In this document: piece after piece, positions 34,616 through 43,577 of the stretch
How positions within the stretch are numbered: the first letter of the stretch is position 1
Layout: each line of letters opens with the position of its first letter
Position numbers and translations under genes: made by a program
The notes under the pieces: generated by a model
Database searches by the model: none
The model's input: only the letters and a program-made list of their open reading frames with translations
What the model was told of the DNA's origin: nothing
NCBI RefSeq assembly: GCF_900636325.1
Contig: NZ_LR134263.1
Location: 1,674,001-1,738,000 of the forward strand
Length of the DNA stretch: 64,000 bases
From: Staphylococcus delphini
GTDB taxonomy: Bacteria; Bacillota; Bacilli; Staphylococcales; Staphylococcaceae
Direction: 5' to 3'

Positions 34616-34644
34616 ACCATAGCATACCCGAATGGACATTTCAA
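34616..34644 (-). promoter_or_regulatory. glnRA promoter
   Basis: On the minus strand TTGAAA (34639-34644), 17-bp spacer, TATGGT (34616-34621), 36 bp upstream of glnR. Confidence 0.65.
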
Positions 34645-34649
34645 AAATA

Positions 34650-34666
34650 TGTCAGAAAACCTGACA
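34650..34666. promoter_or_regulatory. GlnR operator
   Basis: TGTCAGAAAACCTGACA fits the GlnR/TnrA consensus TGTNAN7TNACA at every fixed position and abuts the -35 of the glnRA promoter, consistent with autorepression. Confidence 0.88.
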
Positions 34667-34755
34667 TGAGTGCTCCAAAGCCCGAAATCACAACATTTCT
34701 GACAATTCAGATCTCGATTTTGACGTGTTCATCATAACAAAAGTGTAAAATTTAC

Positions 34756-36003
34756 CTAATTTAATACAATCAGACCGTCTTTAATTAATTTTTCAACGGC
34801 ACGTGTAACAGCAATTTTTACATGTTCGTACGTTAAGCCACCTTGAACGTATGCTTCATATGGCGGGCGAATCGGTCCATCAGCAGATAATTCAATTGAA
34901 GCGCCTTGTATAAAGGTCCCCGCTGCCATAATGACATCATCTTCGTAACCTGGCATATAGCTTGGTTCTGGACTAAAATGGGCATTAATCGGTGATGCAT
35001 GTTGTATACTTTGGCAAAATTGAATCATTTGTTCTTTCGTATCAAATGAGACGGTTTGAATTAAATCTGTTCGCTTCACATCATAGCGTGGCGATGTGCG
35101 CATGTTCAGTCGTTCCAACAATAAACTTGTAAATAATGCCCCTTTTAAACTTTGACTCACGACATGGGGACTTAAGAAAAAGCCTTGGTACATCTCTTGT
35201 AATGCATACAGTGAGGCACCCGCTTCTTTACCGATACCCGGAGCAGTTAAACGATAGCCACAACGTTCGACTAGATCGCGACGTCCGACGATATAGCCTC
35301 CTATTTTTGCTAGACCGCCGCCAGGATTTTTAATGAGTGACCCAGCCATTAAATCTGTGCCGACTTCAATTGGTTCTTTCGTCTCGACAAATTCACCGTA
35401 ACAGTTATCCACAAATACAATGATTTCAGGATACTGCGCTTTAATCTGTTGAATGGCGTCACCGATTTCATCAACATTAATCGACGGACGCTGATCGTAC
35501 CCTTTTGAACGTTGAATCGCAATCACTTTCGTAGTGTCATCAATGGTCGCTAAAACCCGTTCCACATCAATATGACCTGATTTTAATGGGACTTCCTGAT
35601 AATGAATGCCGTATTCTTTTAAACTTTCCACACCGTTACCATTGATACCAATCACTTCTAATAACGTATCGTATGGGCTCCCTGTAATGTACATCAAACT
35701 GTCACCCGGTTTAAGCGTACTTTGTAAAGCGACAGTAATGGCATGTGTCCCTGAAATGAGCTGTGGACGTACGAGCGCATCTTCAGCTTTAAACGTCTCG
35801 GCATACACCGCTTCTAAATGGTCGCGGCCGTAATCGTCATAGCCATATCCTGTAGACCCGACAAGATCTGCTTCCGTTATTTTGACTTTATGAAAAGCAT
35901 CTAAGACACGCGCTTGATTTTCATATGCACGTGCCTCAATGTCTTTGAAATAAGGGGCTAAAGTTGTTTCGACTTCTTCAATAAGTTGGGTTAATTGTGT
36001 CAT
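34756..36003 (-). CDS. ynbB: PLP-dependent 'aluminium resistance'/methionine gamma-lyase-like protein
   Basis: 415 aa fold type I PLP enzyme (YnbB family). Conserved FVDNCYGEFVE and the Schiff-base region GSLIKNPGGGLAKIGGYI. The physiological substrate is unknown; the family is annotated variously as aluminium resistance protein or methionine gamma-lyase family. It follows hflX by 17 bp and precedes glnR, as in other staphylococci. Confidence 0.9.
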   Translation of the reverse strand: MTQLTQLIEEVETTLAPYFKDIEARAYENQARVLDAFHKVKITEADLVGSTGYGYDDYGRDHLEAVYAETFKAEDALVRPQLISGTHAITVALQSTLKPGDSLMYITGSPYDTLLEVIGINGNGVESLKEYGIHYQEVPLKSGHIDVERVLATIDDTTKVIAIQRSKGYDQRPSINVDEIGDAIQQIKAQYPEIIVFVDNCYGEFVETKEPIEVGTDLMAGSLIKNPGGGLAKIGGYIVGRRDLVERCGYRLTAPGIGKEAGASLYALQEMYQGFFLSPHVVSQSLKGALFTSLLLERLNMRTSPRYDVKRTDLIQTVSFDTKEQMIQFCQSIQHASPINAHFSPEPSYMPGYEDDVIMAAGTFIQGASIELSADGPIRPPYEAYVQGGLTYEHVKIAVTRAVEKLIKDGLIVLN

Positions 36004-36020
36004 GATTCCGCTTCTTTCTA

Positions 36021-37253
36021 TTATTTTTGATAACCTTCAATGTGATATTGGTCAGTTGCTTCATCGTAATCTAATTTTGTCACTAACGTATGTTGTTTGA
36101 GATGATACAATTGATCCGCGGCTGAGCTTGGCAATTGTACTGCATAAAAGTCAAATTGTTTTTGAATCGCTTGAAAGAGTAAGTTTTTCACTTTCGCAAT
36201 ATCTGCTTCATTTTTGGATGAGACAAATACAGATGGATGCTGTGCGACAGGTGTGGTTGTACCTGTAAATAAGTCTTTTTTGTTAAAGATGACGACTTGG
36301 GGGATATCTTGCATTTCAAGCTCTTGTACGATTTCATTCACTGTATCGTACTGAATTTTATATTCTGCATGACTCGCATCAACGACATGAATGAGCAAAT
36401 CTGCTTGTCGCGCTTCTTCTAATGTCGACTTAAATGCTTCAATCAACGTCGTCGGCAACTTTTGAATAAAACCAACTGTATCTGAAATGACCATCTCAAA
36501 TCCATCGTTAATTTTAAGTTGACGTGACTTCGGATCGAGCGTCGCAAAAAGCAAATCTTGTTCATACGTATCAGCTGCTGTTAACGTATTAAACCATGAT
36601 GATTTCCCTGCGTTTGTGTAGCCGATGAGCGCGACTTGAAACACGCGATTTTGTTCGCGCTGGTTACGATAACGCTCGCGATGGGCTTCCACTTCTGCTA
36701 ATTTACGTTTAATTTCATTCATCCGTGTTCGAATATGACGACGATCTGTTTCGAGTTTTGTTTCACCTGGACCACGCGTTCCGATGCCCCCACCGAGACG
36801 GGATAAGCTTTTACCATGCCCTGTTAAACGCGGTAGCAAATAGTCTAGTTGGGCATATTCGACTTGGAGCTTCCCTTCTTTACTTTTCGCTCTTAACGCA
36901 AAAATTTCAAGAATGAGTTGTGTTCGATCAATGACTTTCACACCGAGTCGTGCATTTAAATTTTTTGACTGTGCTGTCGTCAACTCGTCATTTGCTACGA
37001 CCACATCAATGTCATGAAATTCAATGAAATCTTGAATCTCTGTTAACTTACCACTGCCGACATAATATTTATGATCCACTTGATTTTTCTGCTGTGTCCA
37101 TTGCCCTTGAACATCTATATCACACGTATAAGCTAACGCATTTAATTCATTCATCGTACTTTCAAAATCAAAATGCGACTGATACAAATCAACACCGATC
37201 AGTACCGCCGTTTCTTTCACCTTTTCAGTAGAGTGAAGTTCCGTTTTCCGCAT
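36021..37253 (-). CDS. hflX: Ribosome-associated GTPase HflX
   Basis: 410 aa from ATG 37253 (GGTGAT upstream); an earlier in-frame ATG at 37298 has no RBS. N-terminal HflX domain, glycine-rich loop GHGKSLSRLGGGIGTRGPGE (about 150-170), and Ras-like G domain: GYTNAGKSS (G1), DTVGF (G3), NKKD (G4). Splits stalled ribosomes under stress. First gene of the hflX-ynbB unit. Confidence 0.96.
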   Translation of the reverse strand: MRKTELHSTEKVKETAVLIGVDLYQSHFDFESTMNELNALAYTCDIDVQGQWTQQKNQVDHKYYVGSGKLTEIQDFIEFHDIDVVVANDELTTAQSKNLNARLGVKVIDRTQLILEIFALRAKSKEGKLQVEYAQLDYLLPRLTGHGKSLSRLGGGIGTRGPGETKLETDRRHIRTRMNEIKRKLAEVEAHRERYRNQREQNRVFQVALIGYTNAGKSSWFNTLTAADTYEQDLLFATLDPKSRQLKINDGFEMVISDTVGFIQKLPTTLIEAFKSTLEEARQADLLIHVVDASHAEYKIQYDTVNEIVQELEMQDIPQVVIFNKKDLFTGTTTPVAQHPSVFVSSKNEADIAKVKNLLFQAIQKQFDFYAVQLPSSAADQLYHLKQHTLVTKLDYDEATDQYHIEGYQK

Positions 37254-37358
37254 ATTATCACCGTTTTCTATTTGACATATCATCACGTATTCTATCATAG
37301 TGTGTGAATTAAGACTATACGTGCTGATTATGCTATAGTAGATTTAGAGGTGAAGACG

Positions 37359-37832
37359 ATGCATTTATATGATATAGAAGTCCCAAAAATTGATGGTTCT
37401 ACATATCCACTCTCACAATATAAAGGTGATGTCTTACTCATTGTGAATACAGCAAGTGAATGTGGATTAACACCACAATTTGAAGGATTACAAAAACTTT
37501 ATGACACTTATCGCGACAAAGGATTTACGATTTTAGGTTTTCCAAGTAATCAGTTCGGCAAGCAAGAACCTGGTAGTGGTAAAGAAGCAGCGACGAATTG
37601 CCAATTGAACTATGGCGTGACATTTCCGATGCATGAAAAAATCGAAGTGAACGGCGACAATGCCCATCCACTTTATAACTATCTTAAATCGCAAAAGTCT
37701 GGCATCTTCGGCGACAAAATTAAATGGAATTTCACTAAATTTTTAGTCGATCGTGATGGCCAAGTCGTTAAACGCTTTTCACCACAAAAAACTCCAGAAA
37801 ATTTGAAGCAAGATATCGAAAAATTATTATAG
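37359..37832 (+). CDS. bsaA: Glutathione/thiol peroxidase (Cys type)
   Basis: 157 aa from ATG 37359 (AGGTG upstream). Thioredoxin fold with NTASECGLT (Cys in place of selenocysteine), [12 protein letters not shown] and WNFTKFLVD giving the Cys-Gln-Trp/Asn catalytic group. Reduces peroxides with a thioredoxin- or bacillithiol-type donor. Divergent from hflX. Confidence 0.95.
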   Translation: MHLYDIEVPKIDGSTYPLSQYKGDVLLIVNTASECGLTPQFEGLQKLYDTYRDKGFTILGFPSNQFGKQEPGSGKEAATNCQLNYGVTFPMHEKIEVNGDNAHPLYNYLKSQKSGIFGDKIKWNFTKFLVDRDGQVVKRFSPQKTPENLKQDIEKLL

Positions 37833-37840
37833 ATAGCAGA

Positions 37841-37888
37841 AAACATCACACTTTCACGTTATGTACGTTGAAAGCAGTGATGTTTTTT
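37841..37888 (+). terminator. Terminator of bsaA
   Basis: AAACATCAC…GTGATGTTTTTT with additional CTTTCA/TGAAAG pairing inside, 8 bp after the stop. Confidence 0.9.
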
Positions 37889-37910
37889 GTTTAGTCGATT
37901 ATTAAATTAT

Positions 37911-38431
37911 TCATTTTTTAATATCTTTTATAAAACCCAATAAAGAAAAACGATTAAAAGCCTTTAACATGAAAATCAGATACAATATCGGAATAAAATA
38001 AACTGAGTTCCATAAGCTTATAGTAGGAGGATTTATTGTTACCTTATATGAAACTAATGTAATTATTAGCGTAGTTAGAATAATGAAACTATTAATAAAC
38101 ATCGGATGTCTATAATACCACTTAGAACCTGCCTGATTACTATATATATTTTTACCAGATAGTTTAGCAATCGAATTTAAAAGTAAAAATAACATTAACA
38201 GTATTCCAAGGAACCCAATACATGCGATTAACAGTGAATCAACCAAATTAAATGAATTGTCTTTATATATGGAGGTGAATGCTTGAATGCCACCAAAAGT
38301 TGTCATCAATATCGCAGCAAAAATACCCAAAATAGAAATATATTGAGAAACTATCTCATTTTGTTTTTGATTAATTTCATTGTATCTTGAAAGGCTTTCT
38401 TCTGCTTTAATCTTAATTGTATTAAGCTGTA
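37911..38431 (-). pseudogene. 3' part of the putative Panacea-linked membrane toxin, split by IS3 copy 2
   Basis: The frame is open from the IS boundary (38431) to the stop at 37911. It begins with a coiled-coil-like stretch (LNTIKIKAEESLSRYNEI, NQKQNEIVSQY) and then four hydrophobic helices, ending FNRFSLLGFIKDIKK. Removing the IS and one GTA joins it in frame to 39776-40334 (…EIDSLSLQLNTIK…), giving a 358-aa protein. A TTG at about 38330 could start the membrane part alone. Confidence 0.8.
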
Positions 38432-38543
38432 TGGATCTATGTCAAGAATACGGACACAGAAAAAAGAGAATTCTACCGCGCTTCGCTTGCTAGCCTAGCC
38501 CATCATGTACTTTTAAAAATCAAAAAGTACATTCTGAGCTAGG

Positions 38544-39362
38544 TTATTTTGTTGCGTATTTCTTCTCAAATTCAATGGGACTCATATAATTTAACGTTGA
38601 ATGCACTCTTTTGGAATTATAAAAAGTAAGGATATACTCCACAATGCTAAACATCGCTTCATTCCTGGTTTTATAGTTCTGATGATGTATCAATTCCTTT
38701 TTGATGATACTATGAAAAGATTCTATACATGCGTTGTCGTAACAGTTTCCTTTACGACTCATGCTGCTCTGAATCCCTTTTTCACGTAGTAAATTTTGAT
38801 ATTCTATTGAGGCATATTGACTTCCTCGATCTGAGTGATGGATTAATCCCTCTTTAGGTTCTTGAATTGTATACGCTTTGTTTAAAGCTGACATCACAAG
38901 TTCTTTTGTCATACGAGCTGCCATCGCCCAGCCAATGATTCTACGAGAAAACAAGTCCATGACTGTAGCTAAATAGAGCCATCCTTCTTTTGTGTATACA
39001 TACGTGATGTCAGCCACCCAAACACTGCCAAGTTGTGATACTTTAAACTGTTGATTCAATAAATTAGGGTAGACAGGAAGATGATGCTTTGAATGGGTCG
39101 TTGCCTTGTATTTCTTTTTTGTGATAGACCTTATACCGAGCTCCTTCATCAATCTACTGACAGTTCTTTGGGTTACAGTATGGCCATGACTCCTCAGTAT
39201 TTGTGTGATTTTGGGGCTTCCGTATCGCTTTTGACTCTTAATATAAATTTGATAAATATGCTTCTTCAAACCATCACGTTTTACTATACGCGCACTTGGC
39301 TTGCGATTTTTCCAATCATAATAACCACTTTTCGAAACACCAAGGACTTGGCACATCTTCAC
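38544..39362 (-). CDS. IS3-family transposase OrfB (copy 2)
   Basis: Amino-acid identical to copy 1 OrfB (272 aa), with the same DDE residues; made as an OrfAB fusion by -1 frameshifting. Confidence 0.93.
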   Translation of the reverse strand: MKMCQVLGVSKSGYYDWKNRKPSARIVKRDGLKKHIYQIYIKSQKRYGSPKITQILRSHGHTVTQRTVSRLMKELGIRSITKKKYKATTHSKHHLPVYPNLLNQQFKVSQLGSVWVADITYVYTKEGWLYLATVMDLFSRRIIGWAMAARMTKELVMSALNKAYTIQEPKEGLIHHSDRGSQYASIEYQNLLREKGIQSSMSRKGNCYDNACIESFHSIIKKELIHHQNYKTRNEAMFSIVEYILTFYNSKRVHSTLNYMSPIEFEKKYATK

Positions 39363-39403
39363 AACACGAAATTCATGTCGGTGTTCATAAATAAACCTGT
39401 ATA

Positions 39404-39691
39404 TTACTTCTGGTCTTTGGCAAAGATGTGCATAGCCTTTTTTAAGATTTTATTCTCTTCTTCTAAATCTCTTAATCGCTTTTCTAAATCTGCTTCTGCT
39501 TGTTTATTTGACGTACGTTTACCGCTACCGACAAAACCTTTTTCACCGTCTTTACGGTATATACTCAGCCATCTTGTTAACGTTTGAATAGAAATATCTA
39601 GATCTCTAGAAACTTCTGAGGCACGTCTCCCTGATTCGACTAATTGAATTGCTTCCATTTTAAAGCTATGATCGTATTTTCTTCTCGCCAT
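39404..39691 (-). CDS. IS3-family OrfA (copy 2)
   Basis: 95 aa HTH plus zipper protein, one residue different from copy 1 (Ser in RDLDISIQ). AGGAGTG precedes ATG 39691. Confidence 0.92.
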   Translation of the reverse strand: MARRKYDHSFKMEAIQLVESGRRASEVSRDLDISIQTLTRWLSIYRKDGEKGFVGSGKRTSNKQAEADLEKRLRDLEEENKILKKAMHIFAKDQK

Positions 39692-39775
39692 CACTGACAC
39701 TCCTATAAATTGATTTCTTTTATTATACATGAAATTCCTATCAATTTACCGTGTCCGTTTCTTAGTCTAGCATCA

Positions 39776-40334
39776 GTAAACTTAAAGAATCTATTTCCTT
39801 TTTTTGCTTTTCGTATAATCCTCGCTTTTGAGAAATTGCTAAATTAATATGTTCTATTAGTTTATGAATTACAATAATACTTGATTTATCTTCTTCTGTT
39901 ATTTTCTCAATATCAATAATCTCATCTGTATCCCATGAAAGTTTATCCAATGAAAGTGCACCTTCTATGTATGGTGCACTTTCATTTTCCAATCCAGTTT
40001 CAACTCTATAAGTTGTGATTAAATGTTTGTTTACTTTTGATTGAATAACGGTAACAAAATCTGTTTCTTGTTCTTGGTCTTTTTCAAATGAGACATCCAT
40101 AGAAAATATAATATCCGTCAATGAAGAATAAGGAATAAATTGTGGTTCTATATTTTTACATATCTTTTGAAGACGAGCTACATCAAATTGTTCTGCTTTA
40201 TAACTATCTGGGTTATCTGTATAAGCTTTATACTCAGATTTAAATATTCTATCTATTTCTAATTTGCTTTTATTAAAGTCAATTCTCCATTCATCTTTTA
40301 GGGATTTTATGCTTATCAACTTTTTATGCTCCAT
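39776..40334 (-). pseudogene. 5' part of the putative Panacea-linked toxin gene
   Basis: ATG 40334 overlaps the end of the Panacea gene by 11 bp (ATGGAGCATAA), so translation is coupled. The first 186 codons encode a soluble, Lys/Glu-rich region (KKLISIKSLKDEWRIDF…) ending in a predicted coiled coil (LYEKQKKEIDSLSL) where the IS enters. The complete ancestral protein (358 aa) would have a cytosolic N-terminal domain, coiled coil and four C-terminal TM helices. Toxin identity is inferred from the partner; no toxin domain is recognised. Confidence 0.75.
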
Positions 40335-40758
40335 TAAACGCTTCCTCAATATCAGAAAATCTATAAGTTGGTCTCATATTACAGTTTCTGATTTCATGTT
40401 CATGTTTTTTCCAGAATTCATGTTTATGACTAATTTCTACAAGTTTAAATGGATCTACTTCAATTAAAACATCTATAATATGATTGACTTTCTGATTATT
40501 TAATTCTTTTGCTAATTTACCTTCATCTTCTATTGGTCTATTTTTATACACTTTATATTGTGAATATACACTTGGTACAACTGGCCCATATAACCATGCT
40601 TGCATTTCACCTTGTTCAAATAAATTTTTAGCAATATCTCTATTATCTTCTATCATAAATCCTAAAGTAAAATACATAATTTTTTGAATCTGTAAGTTCG
40701 TGACCGGACTTCCAATTTCATTTGCTCTGTATAAAATATGTTCTGCTAGTATTTTCAA
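40324..40758 (-). CDS. Panacea-domain (DUF4065) antitoxin
   Basis: 144 aa from TTG 40758 with AAGGAGG 7 nt upstream. Panacea/SocA-like pattern: LQIQKIMYFTLGFMIEDNRDIAKNLFEQGEMQAWLYGPVVPSVYSQYK.. with the AW-YGPVVP-VY core. This domain acts as an antitoxin for many unrelated toxins. A TTGACA promoter lies about 65-95 bp upstream, and the gene overlaps the next by 11 bp, the classic two-gene TA layout. Because the partner is broken by an IS, it may now be an orphan antitoxin. Confidence 0.88.
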   Translation of the reverse strand: MKILAEHILYRANEIGSPVTNLQIQKIMYFTLGFMIEDNRDIAKNLFEQGEMQAWLYGPVVPSVYSQYKVYKNRPIEDEGKLAKELNNQKVNHIIDVLIEVDPFKLVEISHKHEFWKKHEHEIRNCNMRPTYRFSDIEEAFNGA

Positions 40759-41191
40759 AGTGCTCCCTCCTTAGTCCAATATTAGTCATCCCAAGTCTTT
40801 ATTTCCCTTCTCTCAGTCAATATATTATCTATCTTTTCAATCCATATTGTCAATTTTTTTATTACTACTTACGAAGGTTTATAGACACCTTTTTAGAGTT
40901 CAAACACACCTGAAACAACCTTTAAAGGAATAACTCTTTATACATGAAATTCAATTCGCATTTATTATGTAAGATTAATCAACTACAAATTCAAAATTTA
41001 TATTGCACTAATATCATACCTATATCAGCACGTATACACTAAATAGACCCCATTTCTTATGACACTTCCATTATATTGTATATTATTATTTCGTTTATGA
41101 AGTTAAATATTGCAATTGTGTTTTAGTGTGTTTCAAACTGAGAGATGTGGTAAAGTTGAAGTAAGTGATTTGAACTTGAGAGGTGAAAAAA
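40759..41191. other. Intergenic with TA promoter
   Basis: Holds the promoter at 40824-40853 and AT-rich DNA up to the hydrolase RBS. A weak hairpin-like AGGTTT…AACCTT occurs near 40874-40923. No gene seen. Confidence 0.45.
40824..40853 (-). promoter_or_regulatory. Promoter of the Panacea operon
   Basis: On the minus strand TTGACA (40848-40853), 18-bp spacer, GATAAT (40824-40829), about 65 bp upstream of the TTG start. Confidence 0.7.
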
Positions 41192-42145
41192 ATGGTAAAA
41201 TCAGAAGCTATGAAAATTGCAGTGACTGATGGGACGGTGATTGAAGCGAGAGTGGATCGGGCTGATTTTGAAGCGGTAGGTATCGTACATATTTTTCACG
41301 GTATGGCAGAACATATGGATCGCTATGTGGCATTAGTTGAAAAGTTAAACCAGCAAGGCTATCACGTCATTCGTCACAATCATCGGGGGCATGGCTGTGA
41401 TGTCGATGGTATTCGCGGTCATTTTGATTCAATGGCACAAGTCGTTCAAGATGCTTTTGAAATTCAAAGTACGTTGAAAGCCCAATTCAACCCTCATTTA
41501 CCTCTAATTTTAATTGGACATTCAATGGGCTCTATCATTGCACGACAATTTGTACAAACGTATCCACAAGCCGTACAAGGTCTTATTTTAAGTGGTACAG
41601 GCTACTTTCCGACATGGTATTATATTGTCAACTTACCTTTACTGAAAATCATTACGCTCGTCTGTGGTAAGAAGCGTCGAATGAACTGGCTCAATCATAT
41701 GACGACTGGCCGTTTTAATAAAAATTTCAAACCGACACGTACGACGAGTGATTGGCTCAGTTCTGATAAGGCAGAAGTCGATCATTTCATTCAAGATCCA
41801 CACACTGGCTTTCTTGTTTCCAACCAACTCATTTTCAGTGTGCTTCAAACGATGATGCGGACATCACGTGTGAAAAATATTGCGCATATGAATCTTGAAT
41901 TGCCTATTTTACTCATTTCAGGCAAAGATGATCCGTTTGGCGCAAATGGGAAAGGGATTCGTCGTTTCGGCAAAATTTTAAAAAGAGGCGGTATCCATCA
42001 TATTACGGTACAACTTTACAAAAATAAAAGACATGAAGTTTTATTTGAAAAAGATAAAGAAACCGTATGGCGACATATGTTAGACTGGATGAGTCGACAA
42101 ATTATTAAAAAGCAAAAAGTAGGTGAACGGGGTGTCACAAAATAA
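41192..42145 (+). CDS. Alpha/beta hydrolase (monoacylglycerol lipase-like)
   Basis: 317 aa from ATG 41192 (GAGAGGTG upstream; the GTG at 41183 is inside the RBS spacing). Serine hydrolase: HGMAEH oxyanion region, nucleophile elbow GHSMGS, Asp in SGKDDPFG and His in KNKRHEVLFE. Similar to lysophospholipase/monoacylglycerol lipases. Overlaps miaA start by 14 bp, so it is co-transcribed with miaA-hfq as in S. aureus. Confidence 0.9.
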   Translation: MVKSEAMKIAVTDGTVIEARVDRADFEAVGIVHIFHGMAEHMDRYVALVEKLNQQGYHVIRHNHRGHGCDVDGIRGHFDSMAQVVQDAFEIQSTLKAQFNPHLPLILIGHSMGSIIARQFVQTYPQAVQGLILSGTGYFPTWYYIVNLPLLKIITLVCGKKRRMNWLNHMTTGRFNKNFKPTRTTSDWLSSDKAEVDHFIQDPHTGFLVSNQLIFSVLQTMMRTSRVKNIAHMNLELPILLISGKDDPFGANGKGIRRFGKILKRGGIHHITVQLYKNKRHEVLFEKDKETVWRHMLDWMSRQIIKKQKVGERGVTK

Positions 42146-43088
42146 ACCCTTTATCGTTGCCATTGTAGGTCCAACCGCCAGTGGCAAAACAGAACTCGGT
42201 GTCGCACTCGCTAAGGCTATCGATGGTGAAGTGATTAGCGGCGACTCAATGCAAGTTTATCAAGGCATGGATATCGGAACGGCTAAAGTAACTCCGGATG
42301 AAATGGACGGTATCCCCCACCATCTCATTGATATTTTAAAACCAGATGAAACATATTCAGCATATGATTTTCAACAACAAGCACAACAGTTAATCACGGG
42401 CATTACAGCGCGTGGTAAAGTGCCAATCATTGTAGGTGGCACAGGGTTGTACATTCAGTCCGTGATTTACGATTATCAGTTTGATGATGAAACCATTTCG
42501 CCTGAAACTGAACAGCGTGTTGCCCAACAAATGGCAGAATTGAAATCATACACAAATGAAGCATTACATGATTATCTGGGCACTTTTGATCCAAATTCAC
42601 AACGCGAAATCCATCCGAATAATCGCAAAAGAGTCGAACGTGCCATCTCATATTACTTAAGTACAAAAAAAGTTTTAAGTAATCGCAAGAAAAGCACCCA
42701 ATTGACTGAAAATTATGATACATTATTAGTAGGGATGGAAATGTCGCGTGACACCTTATATTCTAGAATAAATAGTCGCGTAGATATGATGTTGTCTCAT
42801 GGTTTATTGGATGAAGTGCAAGAACTTATTGAATTAGGTTATGAATCGTGTCAAAGTATGCAAGCGATCGGTTATAAAGAAATGATACCGGTAATTAAAA
42901 ATGAAATGCCATTAGATGAAGCGATCTCGTTATTGAAACAGCATTCTCGTAATTACGCAAAAAGACAAATGACTTGGTTTACAAATAAACTTAATGTTCA
43001 TTGGTTAGATAGAGAGAAGATGTCACTTACTTCAATGTTATCTGAGCTTAAACCCCTAATAAATAAAAGGAGAAATGAACATGATTGA
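42132..43088 (+). CDS. miaA: tRNA dimethylallyltransferase
   Basis: About 318 aa; GTG 42132 preferred (AGGTGA 5-6 nt upstream) over GTG 42123. P-loop GPTASGKTELG, SGDSMQVYQGMDIGTAK, HHLIDILKP, VGGTGLYIQ, IGYKE. Adds isopentenyl to A37 of tRNAs reading UNN codons; miaB (56011) modifies the same base further. Followed by hfq, overlapping by a few bases. Confidence 0.96.
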   Translation: MSQNKPFIVAIVGPTASGKTELGVALAKAIDGEVISGDSMQVYQGMDIGTAKVTPDEMDGIPHHLIDILKPDETYSAYDFQQQAQQLITGITARGKVPIIVGGTGLYIQSVIYDYQFDDETISPETEQRVAQQMAELKSYTNEALHDYLGTFDPNSQREIHPNNRKRVERAISYYLSTKKVLSNRKKSTQLTENYDTLLVGMEMSRDTLYSRINSRVDMMLSHGLLDEVQELIELGYESCQSMQAIGYKEMIPVIKNEMPLDEAISLLKQHSRNYAKRQMTWFTNKLNVHWLDREKMSLTSMLSELKPLINKRRNEHD

Positions 43089-43287
43089 GAAACGTAACAT
43101 TCAAGATGAGTACCTAGAAAAATTTAAAGGTGAGGGTAAAGAACTGACGGTATTTTTAACGAATGGTTTCCAATTACGCGGTACAATTGTTGATTTTGAC
43201 CAATATGTAATTGATATACTCTCTCAGGGGCGTCATCATTTAATTTACAAACATGCGATTAGTACGTTTTTAGAAGGTACTAACTAA
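43081..43287 (+). CDS. hfq: RNA-binding protein Hfq
   Basis: 68 aa from ATG 43081 (AGGAG 8 nt upstream; ATG 43075 is too close). Sm1 (FLTNGFQLRGTIVDFDQYVI) and Sm2-like (HLIYKHAIST, the YKHA motif) of Hfq. Last gene of the hydrolase-miaA-hfq run. Confidence 0.96.
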   Translation: MIEKRNIQDEYLEKFKGEGKELTVFLTNGFQLRGTIVDFDQYVIDILSQGRHHLIYKHAISTFLEGTN

Positions 43288-43299
43288 AACATGTTAATC

Positions 43300-43411
43300 G
43301 AAGTGGAGGAGGCTTGGTTCACGATGTGTAATTGATGTGAGGCCATCAGTTTACATAGTTTTGATGCATCAAGCACAAATTAGGGAGAGGTGTACAAGCC
43401 TACTCCACTTC
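43300..43411 (+). ncRNA. Structured RNA candidate closed by a 17-bp stem, downstream of hfq
   Basis: GAAGTGGAGGAGGCTTG (43300-43316) and CAAGCCTACTCCACTTC (43395-43411) are inverted repeats with one mismatch, enclosing 78 nt with further pairing (GATGCATC and others). It begins 13 bp after hfq and is followed by a terminator at 43479-43514. Strand is assumed plus. It may be an RNA processed from the hfq transcript or an independent sRNA. Confidence 0.5.
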
Positions 43412-43478
43412 AACTTTTCATTCATTTCTTCACTCGTATAGGGAAGTCATTACTATCTTAAGAGTATTCAATATAGGG

Positions 43479-43514
43479 CAACGGTTGGTGTATGACACAT
43501 CGACCGTTTTCTTT
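43479..43514 (+). terminator. Terminator after the hfq/RNA region
   Basis: ACGGT…GTGT-ATG-ACAC…ACCGT followed by TTTCTTTTGTTTT on the plus strand. Confidence 0.75.
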
Positions 43515-43524
43515 TGTTTTTAGA

Positions 43525-43567
43525 GAAAAAAGCGCCTGAGATACCCCACCTCAGACGCTTTTTTATT
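43525..43567 (-). terminator. Terminator of glpD (bidirectional)
   Basis: AAAAAAGCG-CTGAG…CTCAG-CGCTTTTTT; T runs on both strands. It ends glpD on the minus strand and can back up the upstream plus-strand terminator. Confidence 0.9.
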
Positions 43568-43577
43568 TGATCTTCAA

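Larger units (their letters stand above)
38432..39775 (-). mobile_element. IS3-family insertion sequence, copy 2 (1,344 bp)
   Basis: Same length and ends as copy 1 (19069-20412), target duplication GTA (38429-38431 and 39776-39778). About five base differences from copy 1. Same orientation on the minus strand, so the 19.4 kb between the copies could be deleted by recombination or mobilised as a composite. Slippery site at 39437-39443. Confidence 0.93.
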
